Virus record (IMG/VR): IMGVR_UViG_3300044679_000029
Span: 53,102-117,101 of that record
DNA length: 64,000 nt
Direction: 5' to 3' (one strand)
Origin: a virus
Shown here piece by piece: positions 57,199 through 63,766 of the stretch (positions are counted from its first letter, which is position 1; each line of letters starts with the position of its first letter). The position numbers were made by a program, and so were the translations under genes. The notes beneath the pieces were generated by a model. It saw nothing but the letters and a program-made list of their open reading frames with translations. It was not told the DNA's origin and made no database searches.

Positions 57199-57434
57199 AA
57201 GTTCTAATTTTGTTGCTCCTAACTTCTTGTGGCAGTGCTTTTGAGTATGGTCCGGACGACGGCGGAAATATTTGTAATGGATCAGTGATACCGGACGGCG
57301 CCGTGTGTTGTAGTCCTGGCGAGATGTTGTCGGGTGATTACTGCCCAGAGAATTATGTCTGCTGCTCGATTGGGTGTGTGCAGTCTACTGAAGTTGATGT
57401 TGTAAATAGCACAGGAATTGAGAGTTGTGACTAA
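57195..57434 (+). CDS. Cysteine-rich small lipoprotein, 79 aa
   Basis: ATG 57195 (ATGA overlap). The N-terminus MKVLILLLLTSCGSA has a proper signal with lipobox LTSC, so the mature protein would start at Cys12 and be lipid-anchored. The mature part has eight further Cys (CNGS, VCCS, YCPEN, VCCSIGC and one at the end) and is acidic, suggesting a disulfide-stabilised surface domain. It interrupts the family array. Superinfection exclusion is one known job of phage lipoproteins; here it is only a guess. Confidence 0.75.
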   Translation: MKVLILLLLTSCGSAFEYGPDDGGNICNGSVIPDGAVCCSPGEMLSGDYCPENYVCCSIGCVQSTEVDVVNSTGIESCD

Positions 57435-57646
57435 TGGCTAACTATATGTATATCACGAACCCGGAACGTTGTCGCTGGGCTCCTGTCGCGAAATTTATTG
57501 TGGGTACAGATCCTATTTACGGTGTCATATTTTATCCTAGGACACGCGTCGACGCAAGCGAGTACGCAAAACTGTGTGTAGACATGTTTGATTTGGTGTA
57601 CGCAAGAGTGCACAATAACCCGTCGTATAAATTCATGTTAATATGA
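57434..57646 (+). CDS. Y-x6-MF small family protein, member 14 (70 aa)
   Basis: Begins MANYMYITNPERCRWAPVAK. Motif EYAKLCVDMFDLVYARVHNN, end KFMLI. Start overlaps the lipoprotein stop by one base (TAATG), and the end overlaps member 15 by ATGA. Confidence 0.8.
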   Translation: MANYMYITNPERCRWAPVAKFIVGTDPIYGVIFYPRTRVDASEYAKLCVDMFDLVYARVHNNPSYKFMLI

Positions 57647-57852
57647 AAACAACCATACAAATAAATAAACTAGACGCGCATACGGTTATATTTTACGGCT
57701 ACGTCATTAATGACATCGGGCAGATTCTTTGTGAATACACTTTGAACCCGCATAGCCGCGAATATAAATACTATCATGCTTGCGCTGACATGTTCTCCTT
57801 ACTATACAATAGATACCTAAATCTTGATGATAGAAAGTTTGTGTTAAAATGA
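57643..57852 (+). CDS. Y-x6-MF small family protein, member 15 (69 aa)
   Basis: Begins MKTTIQINKLDAHTVIFYGY. Motif KYYHACADMFSLLYNRYLNL, end KFVLK. Its layout (MKTTI start, Y-T-L-[NK] before the motif) closely parallels member 20 at 58635. ATGA overlap downstream. Confidence 0.8.
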   Translation: MKTTIQINKLDAHTVIFYGYVINDIGQILCEYTLNPHSREYKYYHACADMFSLLYNRYLNLDDRKFVLK

Positions 57853-58036
57853 AAACTATATTAACATCCTGGAACACGGGTGGCTCTACAGTATTTTTCT
57901 ACATGTATCTTGATAACCACGCGTGGGGGCAGACTACGATGAATACGTCGACTACTTTAAAGCCTGTTTAAAAATGTTTAGACGCATTTATAGAAATTTA
58001 GATAATGACAAATCTGCGGCGTTCGTACTGGAATAA
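57849..58036 (+). pseudogene. Y-x6-MF family member 16, frameshifted
   Basis: ATG 57849 opens MKTILTSWNTGGSTVFFYMY and would stop at 57969-57971 after 40 codons. The -1 frame then encodes the missing family tail DYFKACLKMFRRIYRNLDND ending AFVLE at TAA 58034-58036. One lost G in the GGGGG run at 57926-57930 explains it. The tail is like member 17 (ACQRMFHRIYR...LFVLE). It may be a real mutation, a homopolymer error or slippage at G-GGG. Confidence 0.75.
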
Positions 58037-58037
58037 A

Positions 58038-58244
58038 ATGAAAACAACTCTAAAAATATATACGTGTACCGATTACGGGGTAGCGAAACGTGGGTTCTAT
58101 ATGTATCTAGACACCTTATCGAGGGATTTTTGGATGCCGTCGACACCGGAGTTTAAAGACTATCATGATGCTTGTCAGCGTATGTTTCATAGGATCTACA
58201 GAAGTGCCGAAGATAATTCTGATAGACTATTCGTACTGGAATAA
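58038..58244 (+). CDS. Y-x6-MF small family protein, member 17 (68 aa)
   Basis: Begins MKTTLKIYTCTDYGVAKRGF. Motif DYHDACQRMFHRIYRSAEDN, end LFVLE. FYMYLD in the middle also occurs in the frameshifted neighbour upstream, so the two are probably a recent duplication. Confidence 0.8.
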   Translation: MKTTLKIYTCTDYGVAKRGFYMYLDTLSRDFWMPSTPEFKDYHDACQRMFHRIYRSAEDNSDRLFVLE

Positions 58245-58246
58245 AA

Positions 58247-58438
58247 ATGAATAAACGTAAACTAATTCAGTTAGACACATGGCGCGGCAAAGACGGGCTC
58301 ATTCACTTCTACCCAGAGACGACCGGAAATGGCGATGTCGAGTTAGTAAGAAGCTATCAACTAGCGTGTATTTATACATTCGAGCATATCTATGCCTATT
58401 TCAGTAACCGAAATGATCTCGGATTTGTTCTGTACTAA
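58247..58438 (+). CDS. Y-x6-MF small family protein, member 18 (63 aa)
   Basis: Begins MNKRKLIQLDTWRGKDGLIH. The motif SYQLACIYTFEHIYAYFSNR has Thr for Met; end GFVLY. Two-base gaps on both sides, with no separate ribosome-binding site. Confidence 0.75.
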   Translation: MNKRKLIQLDTWRGKDGLIHFYPETTGNGDVELVRSYQLACIYTFEHIYAYFSNRNDLGFVLY

Positions 58439-58440
58439 TT

Positions 58441-58638
58441 ATGAAATTTGAACTTTATTGTGATTTCAAAAAAAAACCATTAGAATTTTTTCCGTCCATA
58501 ATTAAAAATAGAACTAATTGGGCATATATTAACACCCGTGATTATGAGCCTGAATACAAATACCTAAAGGCCGCTAATGAAATGTTTGACTTAATATATA
58601 CGCGCCGGACGACGAAGACAGTATGGTTTAATCTATGA
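58441..58638 (+). CDS. Y-x6-MF small family protein, member 19 (65 aa)
   Basis: Begins MKFELYCDFKKKPLEFFPSI. Motif KYLKAANEMFDLIYTRRTTK, end VWFNL, the same end as the divergent member 1. An A9 run in the coding sequence (58469-58477) is a candidate for slippage. ATGA overlap with member 20. Confidence 0.78.
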   Translation: MKFELYCDFKKKPLEFFPSIIKNRTNWAYINTRDYEPEYKYLKAANEMFDLIYTRRTTKTVWFNL

Positions 58639-58844
58639 CAACAACAATAAAAATATGGCCAGAAAAACCTTACAGTTCGTTTAGGCCATTCTATGTGGAC
58701 GATGCCGGTAACCTTATAGGCTACTACACTCTTAAGGCGTCACTGCCAAAAGAATATAAGTACATAGATGCCTGCCGGGTGATGTTTGAAAGAATATATG
58801 TGTATAAAGATAACAACTATAATGGCTTATTTGACTTGGTGTAA
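58635..58844 (+). CDS. Y-x6-MF small family protein, member 20 (69 aa)
   Basis: Begins MTTTIKIWPEKPYSSFRPFY. Motif KYIDACRVMFERIYVYKDNN, end LFDLV. It resembles member 15 along most of its length. Confidence 0.8.
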   Translation: MTTTIKIWPEKPYSSFRPFYVDDAGNLIGYYTLKASLPKEYKYIDACRVMFERIYVYKDNNYNGLFDLV

Positions 58845-58846
58845 TC

Positions 58847-59011
58847 ATGAAACGAGTTTGTGAAAATTGTGGTAAGGCCGCTGTGTTTACAGCCAAAGGC
58901 GGCAAGGCACATACAGACGACACACATACACTCTGCCAGAAATGTTGGCGCGACTTGCTAAATATTAACAGGAGTCTTGAAATGAAAAGCGGCGAGGTCA
59001 CAAGGCGATGA
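58847..59011 (+). CDS. Four-Cys zinc-ribbon protein, 54 aa
   Basis: Begins MKRVCENCGKAAVFTAKGGK. C-x2-C and, 21 residues on, LCQKC form a simple ribbon, with basic residues around. It ends SGEVTRR and overlaps member 21 by ATGA. It is one of a few non-family genes embedded in the array. Confidence 0.68.
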   Translation: MKRVCENCGKAAVFTAKGGKAHTDDTHTLCQKCWRDLLNINRSLEMKSGEVTRR

Positions 59012-59196
59012 AGATAAAGATTACCGAATTATACGTATGGCCATCCTCACAGATTACTGGTGGGGTGTATTTTACGTATACCGCTGTGTCTACGGCTAGT
59101 CGAACGTACGAAAAAGCCTGTATCGATATGTTTGATTTGGTGTACAACCGTACTGATGACGCGTTCGAGTTTGTTACATCTTGGAGTATACGATGA
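59008..59196 (+). CDS. Y-x6-MF small family protein, member 21 (62 aa)
   Basis: Begins MKIKITELYVWPSSQITGGV. Motif TYEKACIDMFDLVYNRTDDA, end SWSIR. ATGA overlaps at both ends. Confidence 0.8.
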   Translation: MKIKITELYVWPSSQITGGVYFTYTAVSTASRTYEKACIDMFDLVYNRTDDAFEFVTSWSIR

Positions 59197-59402
59197 CAGA
59201 AAACTATATAGCTATGAAATACTATAATGACGAGGTAAATTTCTACAGCGACGGAGGATTTTATTGGAATATAAGAATTCTATTTCAAACTGGATATAAT
59301 CACGGAGAAAAATATTTTAAAATCGCAGAAGAAATGTTCGACCGTGTTTATGCGAGAATACCATCTGAGCGAGAGCAGTATGCCTGTTGGAGTAAAGTGT
59401 GA
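59193..59402 (+). CDS. Y-x6-MF small family protein, member 22 (69 aa)
   Basis: Begins MTENYIAMKYYNDEVNFYSD. Motif KYFKIAEEMFDRVYARIPSE, end CWSKV. Start ATG 59193 is set by the ATGA overlap; the in-frame ATG 59181 lies inside the previous gene. Confidence 0.8.
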   Translation: MTENYIAMKYYNDEVNFYSDGGFYWNIRILFQTGYNHGEKYFKIAEEMFDRVYARIPSEREQYACWSKV

Positions 59403-59611
59403 ACAAATATTATAACTTCTTTCAGATTGCATGTTATGCTAATTATTCGGTGCACTGCTATAATAGTGGAAAAAATATGGGTAGCCTTGTAAATTTCAAA
59501 ATCAAACAGGAACGGACGATGTACTACCTTATGTGTGAAGCAATGTTTAATACCGTGTATGACGTGACAGAAACTTATAGTGGAAAATTTAGTCGATGGT
59601 GCCTGGAATGA
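59399..59611 (+). CDS. Y-x6-MF small family protein, member 23 (70 aa)
   Basis: GTG start in a GTGA overlap. Begins MNKYYNFFQIACYANYSVHC. Motif YLMCEAMFNTVYDVTETYSG, one residue shorter between Tyr and Met if the second Tyr is used; end RWCLE. Coupled to the next gene by ATGA. Confidence 0.77.
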   Translation: MNKYYNFFQIACYANYSVHCYNSGKNMGSLVNFKIKQERTMYYLMCEAMFNTVYDVTETYSGKFSRWCLE

Positions 59612-59895
59612 AAACCAAAATTCCTATAAAGAAATTCACAGAGGACGTCACGAAGTCGTGGGAAGAGAACTACAGGAGACTTGTAGAACACCGTGAAGAA
59701 GAGACGGCGTTCTTAATTAAGACAATTGAAGAACTCGAAACGCGTATGGAAAACTGTAGAAGCTGTTCCTCTCTTCTAGCAGCGGACGAGTGTGCACGAT
59801 CTGGGCATACTCCCTGTACTCATCCATTTGGGTGTGACTGCGGGTATATGCCAAAGGGTTCGGTTGTATGTTCTCGGTGCGATGAGGTTATATAA
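59608..59895 (+). CDS. Coiled-coil plus Cys-rich protein, 95 aa
   Basis: Start ATG 59608 (ATGA). Begins MKTKIPIKKFTEDVTKSWEE. Residues about 15-50 are a charged helix (HREEETAFLIKTIEELETRM) likely to form a coiled coil. Then NCRSC, ADEC, PCTHPFGCDCGY and VCSRC supply nine Cys for two or more zinc ions. It ends one base into the next gene (TAATG). Confidence 0.65.
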   Translation: MKTKIPIKKFTEDVTKSWEENYRRLVEHREEETAFLIKTIEELETRMENCRSCSSLLAADECARSGHTPCTHPFGCDCGYMPKGSVVCSRCDEVI

Positions 59896-60125
59896 TGAAC
59901 CAAAAACCTAATACGTGGTTTTCGTGTGGAACACGGGCGACACCACATATAGTTAAATTATGTAGCAACACGAGTACTAACACCCCACGCTGGAACACGT
60001 TTGTTACATTCGAGGAAGTAGGGGACGCAAAAAAATATCAGGATATAGTAATTGATATGTTTAGTCTAATATACATAAGAAATTTTGGTTATAGCCGAGA
60101 CGACTACGCAAACTGGGATAGATAA
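59895..60125 (+). CDS. Y-x6-MF small family protein, member 24 (76 aa)
   Basis: Begins MNQKPNTWFSCGTRATPHIV. Motif KYQDIVIDMFSLIYIRNFGY, end YANWDR. IDMF is shared with members 3, 8 and 21. Confidence 0.78.
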   Translation: MNQKPNTWFSCGTRATPHIVKLCSNTSTNTPRWNTFVTFEEVGDAKKYQDIVIDMFSLIYIRNFGYSRDDYANWDR

Positions 60126-60126
60126 T

Positions 60127-60456
60127 ATGAAGAAACCAATAAAAGGATATGTTCACGAACCGGTGTACTCATACACTGATGTTATACACTATCTTGAAAA
60201 GAAGTATAAGTTTAATAGTCGGGATTTTGCTAACAAGCACGGTGGTGACTCCGAGAGTGATCGGCCATATCAGGATTTTTGGCACTGGGTAGTTGGTAAT
60301 GACGACGAAATTCGTAATGGTAGTTATACAGGTATCTGCGTCGATTACTTCCTAGAAAATTCGGATACGCCTGATTGGGTCAAAACTATTCTTGGATATT
60401 TCAAAAAAGAGTTTCCGGAAGATAGCGAGTACATGGAGATGTGGGTCGAATGGTGA
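60127..60456 (+). CDS. Hypothetical phage protein, 109 aa
   Basis: ATG 60127 one base after the previous stop. Begins MKKPIKGYVHEPVYSYTDVI. Acidic, aromatic, with DRPYQDFWHWVV and a helical end (VKTILGYFKKEFPEDSEYME). Not a family member: it lacks the MFxxIY tail and is longer. The layout resembles uncharacterised phage proteins beginning with a Y-x2-D-x2-x-Y-L-E-x-K helix. Confidence 0.65.
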   Translation: MKKPIKGYVHEPVYSYTDVIHYLEKKYKFNSRDFANKHGGDSESDRPYQDFWHWVVGNDDEIRNGSYTGICVDYFLENSDTPDWVKTILGYFKKEFPEDSEYMEMWVEW

Positions 60457-60668
60457 CTATTGATAACAAGCCATGGTTTGCTTTAGATAATTACTTATGT
60501 GTGGTTGGGTACGCTACCCACATAGACAGTCATTGGCCAACTAATATAAATTTTAAACACAAAAAAAGCGCGTTTGTGTATTACACCGCCATTTGCGACA
60601 TGTTTAATAAGCTGTACTCATTTCGCGGCGCGCGCACTGGTAGCAACGTTATAAATTGGTATATATGA
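60453..60668 (+). CDS. Y-x6-MF small family protein, member 25 (71 aa)
   Basis: ATG 60453 by ATGA overlap. Begins MVTIDNKPWFALDNYLCVVG. Motif VYYTAICDMFNKLYSFRGAR, end INWYI. Confidence 0.78.
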   Translation: MTIDNKPWFALDNYLCVVGYATHIDSHWPTNINFKHKKSAFVYYTAICDMFNKLYSFRGARTGSNVINWYI

Positions 60669-60871
60669 TTAAACATGGGATGTTTGCTATAAATTACGAA
60701 GGGCGTGACGTCATGTACTACAACAGTATAGACGATGATCGGTCAGCCTACACAAATTTTAAAACCGACAAACAAAGTGAAAAATACTATAGACTTGTAG
60801 TAAATATGCTTGATCGCGTGTATATAAGATGTATTGTACTAGAGCATAGTACTTATTGGGAATTTAAATGA
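60665..60871 (+). CDS. Y-x6-MF small family protein, member 26 (68 aa)
   Basis: Begins MIKHGMFAINYEGRDVMYYN. Motif KYYRLVVNMLDRVYIRCIVL with Leu for Phe, end YWEFK. Overlaps the previous gene and the membrane gene by ATGA. Confidence 0.78.
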   Translation: MIKHGMFAINYEGRDVMYYNSIDDDRSAYTNFKTDKQSEKYYRLVVNMLDRVYIRCIVLEHSTYWEFK

Positions 60872-61056
60872 AAAATGTGTTTATTCGGTTTGTAATTACG
60901 TTATCCATATTGACGCTGATACCGGTTGGTGTGACAGCTATTCTGTTTGGTGTGTCATACTTAATATCTCTTATTGGTGTAGACGCGTCGATATGTCTGT
61001 TGGTTAGCGTCGGTGTGTCTCTATGGATGGCCATAGACAAGAAGTCTTTTAAATAA
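60868..61056 (+). CDS. Two-span membrane protein, 62 aa
   Basis: Begins MKNVFIRFVITLSILTLIPV. Hydrophobic helices at about residues 5-31 and 36-54 (ASICLLVSVGVSLWMAI), with a basic end (DKKSFK). ATGA overlap with member 26 and a pair with the next membrane gene. Inner-membrane location expected, job unknown. Confidence 0.68.
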   Translation: MKNVFIRFVITLSILTLIPVGVTAILFGVSYLISLIGVDASICLLVSVGVSLWMAIDKKSFK

Positions 61057-61064
61057 GGAGTAAC

Positions 61065-61289
61065 ATGCATCAGTTTTGGAAAAATTATTTGGATGCTCTA
61101 AGCGACTTTACCGTAAGAATTGCGGTCGTTGTCGTTTTTGTTTTAATGACAGCAGTCTGCGTTGTGCCGACTGTATATGCAATTTTCCTCTTTGCGCACG
61201 GGCATTCTGTTTATGGTGCCTTAAGCAGCGTAGGAGCATTTATGTGTTTTGCCGCTGTTGGTGCGGTATGGGAAACCTGGATTAAATAA
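61065..61289 (+). CDS. Two-span membrane protein, 74 aa
   Basis: AAGGAG before ATG 61065. Begins MHQFWKNYLDALSDFTVRIA. Helices at about residues 18-43 and 48-68 (GALSSVGAFMCFAAVGAVW). It is probably an inner-membrane partner of the gene at 60868. A holin role is possible, but no endolysin gene is adjacent. Confidence 0.68.
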   Translation: MHQFWKNYLDALSDFTVRIAVVVVFVLMTAVCVVPTVYAIFLFAHGHSVYGALSSVGAFMCFAAVGAVWETWIK

Positions 61290-61290
61290 C

Positions 61291-61506
61291 GTGATATGGG
61301 ATATATGGATAGAAGACTGGGGCGCAGGCCAGAAGAAATTAGGGTTTGGCACCTCAGATGCTCTGAACGATAAAAAATTAGTAATGAATGACTGCGACGT
61401 AAGAGATTATTGGCAAGCCGCTTGTGATATGTTTAGTTTAATCTACCGTATGTCCGTTATGTCAAAGGCGGGTTATGTCAAGTCTTTTCGGAGATTTGAG
61501 TCATGA
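61291..61506 (+). CDS. Y-x6-MF small family protein, member 27 (71 aa)
   Basis: GTG 61291 right after the membrane gene. Begins MIWDIWIEDWGAGQKKLGFG. Motif DYWQAACDMFSLIYRMSVMS, end RRFES. The start is similar to member 28 (MIMDIWIDSNSGKKQIF), so the two are sister copies. Confidence 0.78.
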   Translation: MIWDIWIEDWGAGQKKLGFGTSDALNDKKLVMNDCDVRDYWQAACDMFSLIYRMSVMSKAGYVKSFRRFES

Positions 61507-61721
61507 TAATGGATATTTGGATTGATTCTAACAGCGGTAAAAAACAAATATTTTGCGGTAGCGATTACATTCTGCGAAATAGTTTGTATAGCGTATCAGG
61601 CGAAATAGACATGCACCTCTATATAGTCGCATGTGCAAAAATGTTTAATCGAGTTTATCCCAAAATGGACACGACTAAATTTTACAATATTGTGCCGCTG
61701 CATCGATTTTTCATAGCATAA
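61503..61721 (+). CDS. Y-x6-MF small family protein, member 28 (72 aa)
   Basis: Last array member. Begins MIMDIWIDSNSGKKQIFCGS. Motif LYIVACAKMFNRVYPKMDTT, end HRFFIA. ATGA overlap with member 27; a UUCG terminator follows within ten bases. Confidence 0.78.
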   Translation: MIMDIWIDSNSGKKQIFCGSDYILRNSLYSVSGEIDMHLYIVACAKMFNRVYPKMDTTKFYNIVPLHRFFIA

Positions 61722-61728
61722 AAAGATT

Positions 61729-61752
61729 GGGTGCTTCGGCACCCTTCTTTTT
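61729..61752 (+). terminator. UUCG-loop intrinsic terminator ending the array
   Basis: GGGTGC-TTCG-GCACCC followed by TTCTTTTT. This textbook terminator closes the transcript of the tandem small-protein array. Confidence 0.95.
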
Positions 61753-61771
61753 AGCTTAACCCACTGTAATG

Positions 61772-61780
61772 TGGTATAAG
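61772..61780 (+). promoter_or_regulatory. Extended -10 promoter (motif copy 4)
   Basis: AATGTGGTATAAGA, the same 14 bases as copy 3. A short CCAC-TGTAAT-GTGG inverted repeat overlaps the TGG. It drives the gene at 61814. Confidence 0.65.
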
Positions 61781-61813
61781 ATAGTGGTAGTGTAGTATAG
61801 TTGACTTTAGGGG

Positions 61814-62056
61814 ATGGCTACTAGGAAGGTAGGGAGAGTGGATACCGTAATCCAACCCGATTTGGAAGATAGATTGACCACAGAAGTAACGGCGATGCTC
61901 AGAACCACCCGACATAAAACAAACTGCCCGAGTAAATATCCCGAGCAGGGACCTCCGTGTTTTTGTGAGGTCGATATGACAGTTGCCCACGCGATGGGGC
62001 TACTGAATACCTGTGACAAAGAGTTTCAGCGCTTCGACTTAGAAGGCGAAGAGTAA
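61814..62056 (+). CDS. Hypothetical protein, 80 aa
   Basis: AGGGG before ATG 61814. Begins MATRKVGRVDTVIQPDLEDR. CPSKYPEQGPPCFCEVD holds three Cys, with a further Cys in NTCDKEF and a His nearby, so a zinc site is possible. Single-gene transcript between promoter copy 4 and the terminator at 62064. Confidence 0.7.
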   Translation: MATRKVGRVDTVIQPDLEDRLTTEVTAMLRTTRHKTNCPSKYPEQGPPCFCEVDMTVAHAMGLLNTCDKEFQRFDLEGEE

Positions 62057-62063
62057 CAGGAAC

Positions 62064-62094
62064 AGGGCGCTGCATTAGCGCCCTTTTCTTTTTA
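62064..62094. terminator. Terminator between convergent genes
   Basis: Seven-bp stem AGGGCGC/GCGCCCT, seven-base loop and TTTTCTTTTT on the plus strand. It lies between the convergent ends at 62056 (+) and 62092 (-). The minus strand has no T-tract. Confidence 0.85.
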
Positions 62095-62331
62095 AACTTT
62101 CTCTGCTTCTTCTACTAAAGCACGAATTTCTTCAACCGTTTCGCGAGCTTGTAAAACGTAACCGCCGGGTAAGACGACCCTAGACTTTCCGTTGACACCG
62201 TAAGATTTCCAGTTAGTCTCTCGGTCGTCTGGGTCTCGGGTTTCTAGTCTACGTATCTTTTTTGGGTTTACTTGAAATGCCGTATTGTCGGGGTCAGGGG
62301 AGTGTAAAGTAATTAATACTGGCTTCTTCAT
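62092..62331 (-). CDS. FlbD-like small protein, 79 aa
   Basis: ATG 62331 overlaps the glycosyltransferase stop (ATGA), which is preferred to ATG 62349. The pattern PVLITLHSPDPDNTAFQVNP, then KKIRRLETRDPD, then a beta pair and VQA-RETVEEIRALVEEA, resembles the FlbD-type fold (beta strands followed by a V-x-E-[ST]-x-E-E-I helix). This fold is also common in phage proteins of unknown role, so no flagellar function is proposed. Confidence 0.6.
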   Translation of the reverse strand: MKKPVLITLHSPDPDNTAFQVNPKKIRRLETRDPDDRETNWKSYGVNGKSRVVLPGGYVLQARETVEEIRALVEEAEKV

Positions 62332-63326
62332 TTTACGTACTCCATCCAAACCTTCTCGGCCTGCTTGGCGTTATTTTTTAGGGCCTTAGCATTTTTGAAA
62401 GCTACATCACGGCCGTTCAACAACACGCGATGAAGACCTTCTACTATCGACTTGCTATCCACTGCTGATACACGCGAAATGGGAGAGCACCAGTTAACTT
62501 CGTCCGAAACAACGATAGGAAGCCCTACGCTAACCATGTCGGCGCTTACTATGTTATACGTTTCACTCAAACTCGCTTGCATGCCGATGTCCATAGTATC
62601 TAAGACCTTCAAGAAGTCTGTGTGGCTATACCAAACGTGTTCCACTAACTTATGTCGCGTGCCAGAAAACAGCGCTCGCAAATTTTTTAGCACACCTGCA
62701 CCACTGTTTTCTACACGGGTACCATTGATATTAAAATTCAAAACTAAATCTTTATCATCAGCAAACTTTATTGCGCAAATAGCCTGAAGAAGTTGATTCT
62801 TAAGCGGCCTGATTGCGCCAAAGCAGCTAACTTGCAACGACGCCGGTGTTGGGTTACAAACATGATTCTTAAAGTTTTCACCTGGGTGATAATAGTTAGG
62901 TAGATAGAGCGGCTCATTGCCTGTGGCGTAATGAATATCACGTCTGAGTCGCGTGCTATTGCACGCAACGGATGGTCCGTAATTATCATAGTAACCGTCG
63001 ATCCACTCTATGGCGATGCCTTCGTGTGCTAAGAAGGGAGTTTCAGAATGTAATCTTACAACAAACTCAACTTTGGGATGAAGCAGACCGAGTTCTATAA
63101 TTTTTTCTGGCGTACACCAGAGGGCTTCGATGATACAAACATCTGGCCTAAAAGCTGTAACTAGATAGTCTATAGTGTTACCGTCCACAGCAGTAACGAC
63201 TTCTGATCTAACGCCGTTATCAACAAGCATCTGACTTACAAGTCGTGCGGAATTCCACAAACCTGCAGGACCAAGATGAAAATTGCCGTAGTCTTGTCGC
63301 TTACATATAAACTGAACAGATTTCAC
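62328..63326 (-). CDS. GT-B glycosyltransferase (GT4-like), 332 aa
   Basis: Transfers a sugar from a nucleotide donor. The N-terminal half has the acceptor-domain feature GLWNSARLVSQMLVDNG. The C-terminal half contains CFGAIRPLKNQLLQA and SLSETYNIVSADMVSVGLPI followed by VVSDEV, the E-x7-E-like donor site of GT4-type enzymes. GTG 63326 start. It may modify phage DNA, host surface or a virion protein; no DNA-hypermodification partner is visible. Middle gene of a three-gene minus operon. Confidence 0.8.
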   Translation of the reverse strand: MKSVQFICKRQDYGNFHLGPAGLWNSARLVSQMLVDNGVRSEVVTAVDGNTIDYLVTAFRPDVCIIEALWCTPEKIIELGLLHPKVEFVVRLHSETPFLAHEGIAIEWIDGYYDNYGPSVACNSTRLRRDIHYATGNEPLYLPNYYHPGENFKNHVCNPTPASLQVSCFGAIRPLKNQLLQAICAIKFADDKDLVLNFNINGTRVENSGAGVLKNLRALFSGTRHKLVEHVWYSHTDFLKVLDTMDIGMQASLSETYNIVSADMVSVGLPIVVSDEVNWCSPISRVSAVDSKSIVEGLHRVLLNGRDVAFKNAKALKNNAKQAEKVWMEYVK

Positions 63327-63341
63327 TCTCTCACGTACTTT

Positions 63342-63731
63342 CTAGCTTCGCTCGACGATGTTCTGTTGCTGCTCTTCTTCGAGCTGTTTCATTTTAGAGA
63401 CTGCGTTAAGAAATATACGCTTATCCAAGGCCTGCGCCCACGAACTCGCGACAGCGGCAACTTGAAGTAGTTCGGTTCGAAGGCTGTCCAGGCACTCCTC
63501 AGCAAAGGCCTCCATTACTTCTTCGCGTAAAATATGTTTCCAAGTTCCGTAGCCGTCTCTAAACGCCTTATCACACTGTTCGCGAGCTATCTCTGATTGC
63601 AGTCTATCAGCTTGTGTTCCAGTTCCGTCTGGGTGACCTGATTGATCGCCCCATAGTTCTAGCTGGCGGTCCATCTCGTCCTCTACTTCCTTCAAAATAT
63701 CTTTCACTTTCTTACCACCGGTCGAATTCAT
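63342..63731 (-). CDS. MazG-like NTP pyrophosphohydrolase, 129 aa
   Basis: All-alpha phage protein. The pattern E-DEMDRQLELWGDQSGHPDGT...TWKHILREEVMEAFAE followed by LRTELLQVAAVASSWAQALD places the EExxE-type metal-binding helix at ILREEVMEAFAEE with a second acidic helix after it. MazG-type enzymes hydrolyse noncanonical NTPs, and in phages they may also alter (p)ppGpp or nucleotide pools. The start codon is nearly at the predicted transcript start. First gene of the minus operon. Confidence 0.75.
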   Translation of the reverse strand: MNSTGGKKVKDILKEVEDEMDRQLELWGDQSGHPDGTGTQADRLQSEIAREQCDKAFRDGYGTWKHILREEVMEAFAEECLDSLRTELLQVAAVASSWAQALDKRIFLNAVSKMKQLEEEQQQNIVERS

Positions 63732-63736
63732 GCTTA

Positions 63737-63765
63737 GTTATAATAAGCTTGCGTAACTAATGCAA
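63737..63765 (-). promoter_or_regulatory. Sigma-70-type promoter of the MazG-like operon
   Basis: Minus strand TTGCAT, 17-base spacer, TATAAC. The ATG at 63731 begins six bases past the -10, so the transcript would have essentially no leader, and no ribosome-binding site precedes the ATG. Confidence 0.65.
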
Positions 63766-63766
63766 G

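Noticed and set aside
63727-63737. Third copy of the 1053/1339 leader repeat
   Set aside because: Eleven bases (TTCATGCTTAG) match, but the hairpin partner and ribosome-binding part are missing and the orientation relative to the gene is wrong.
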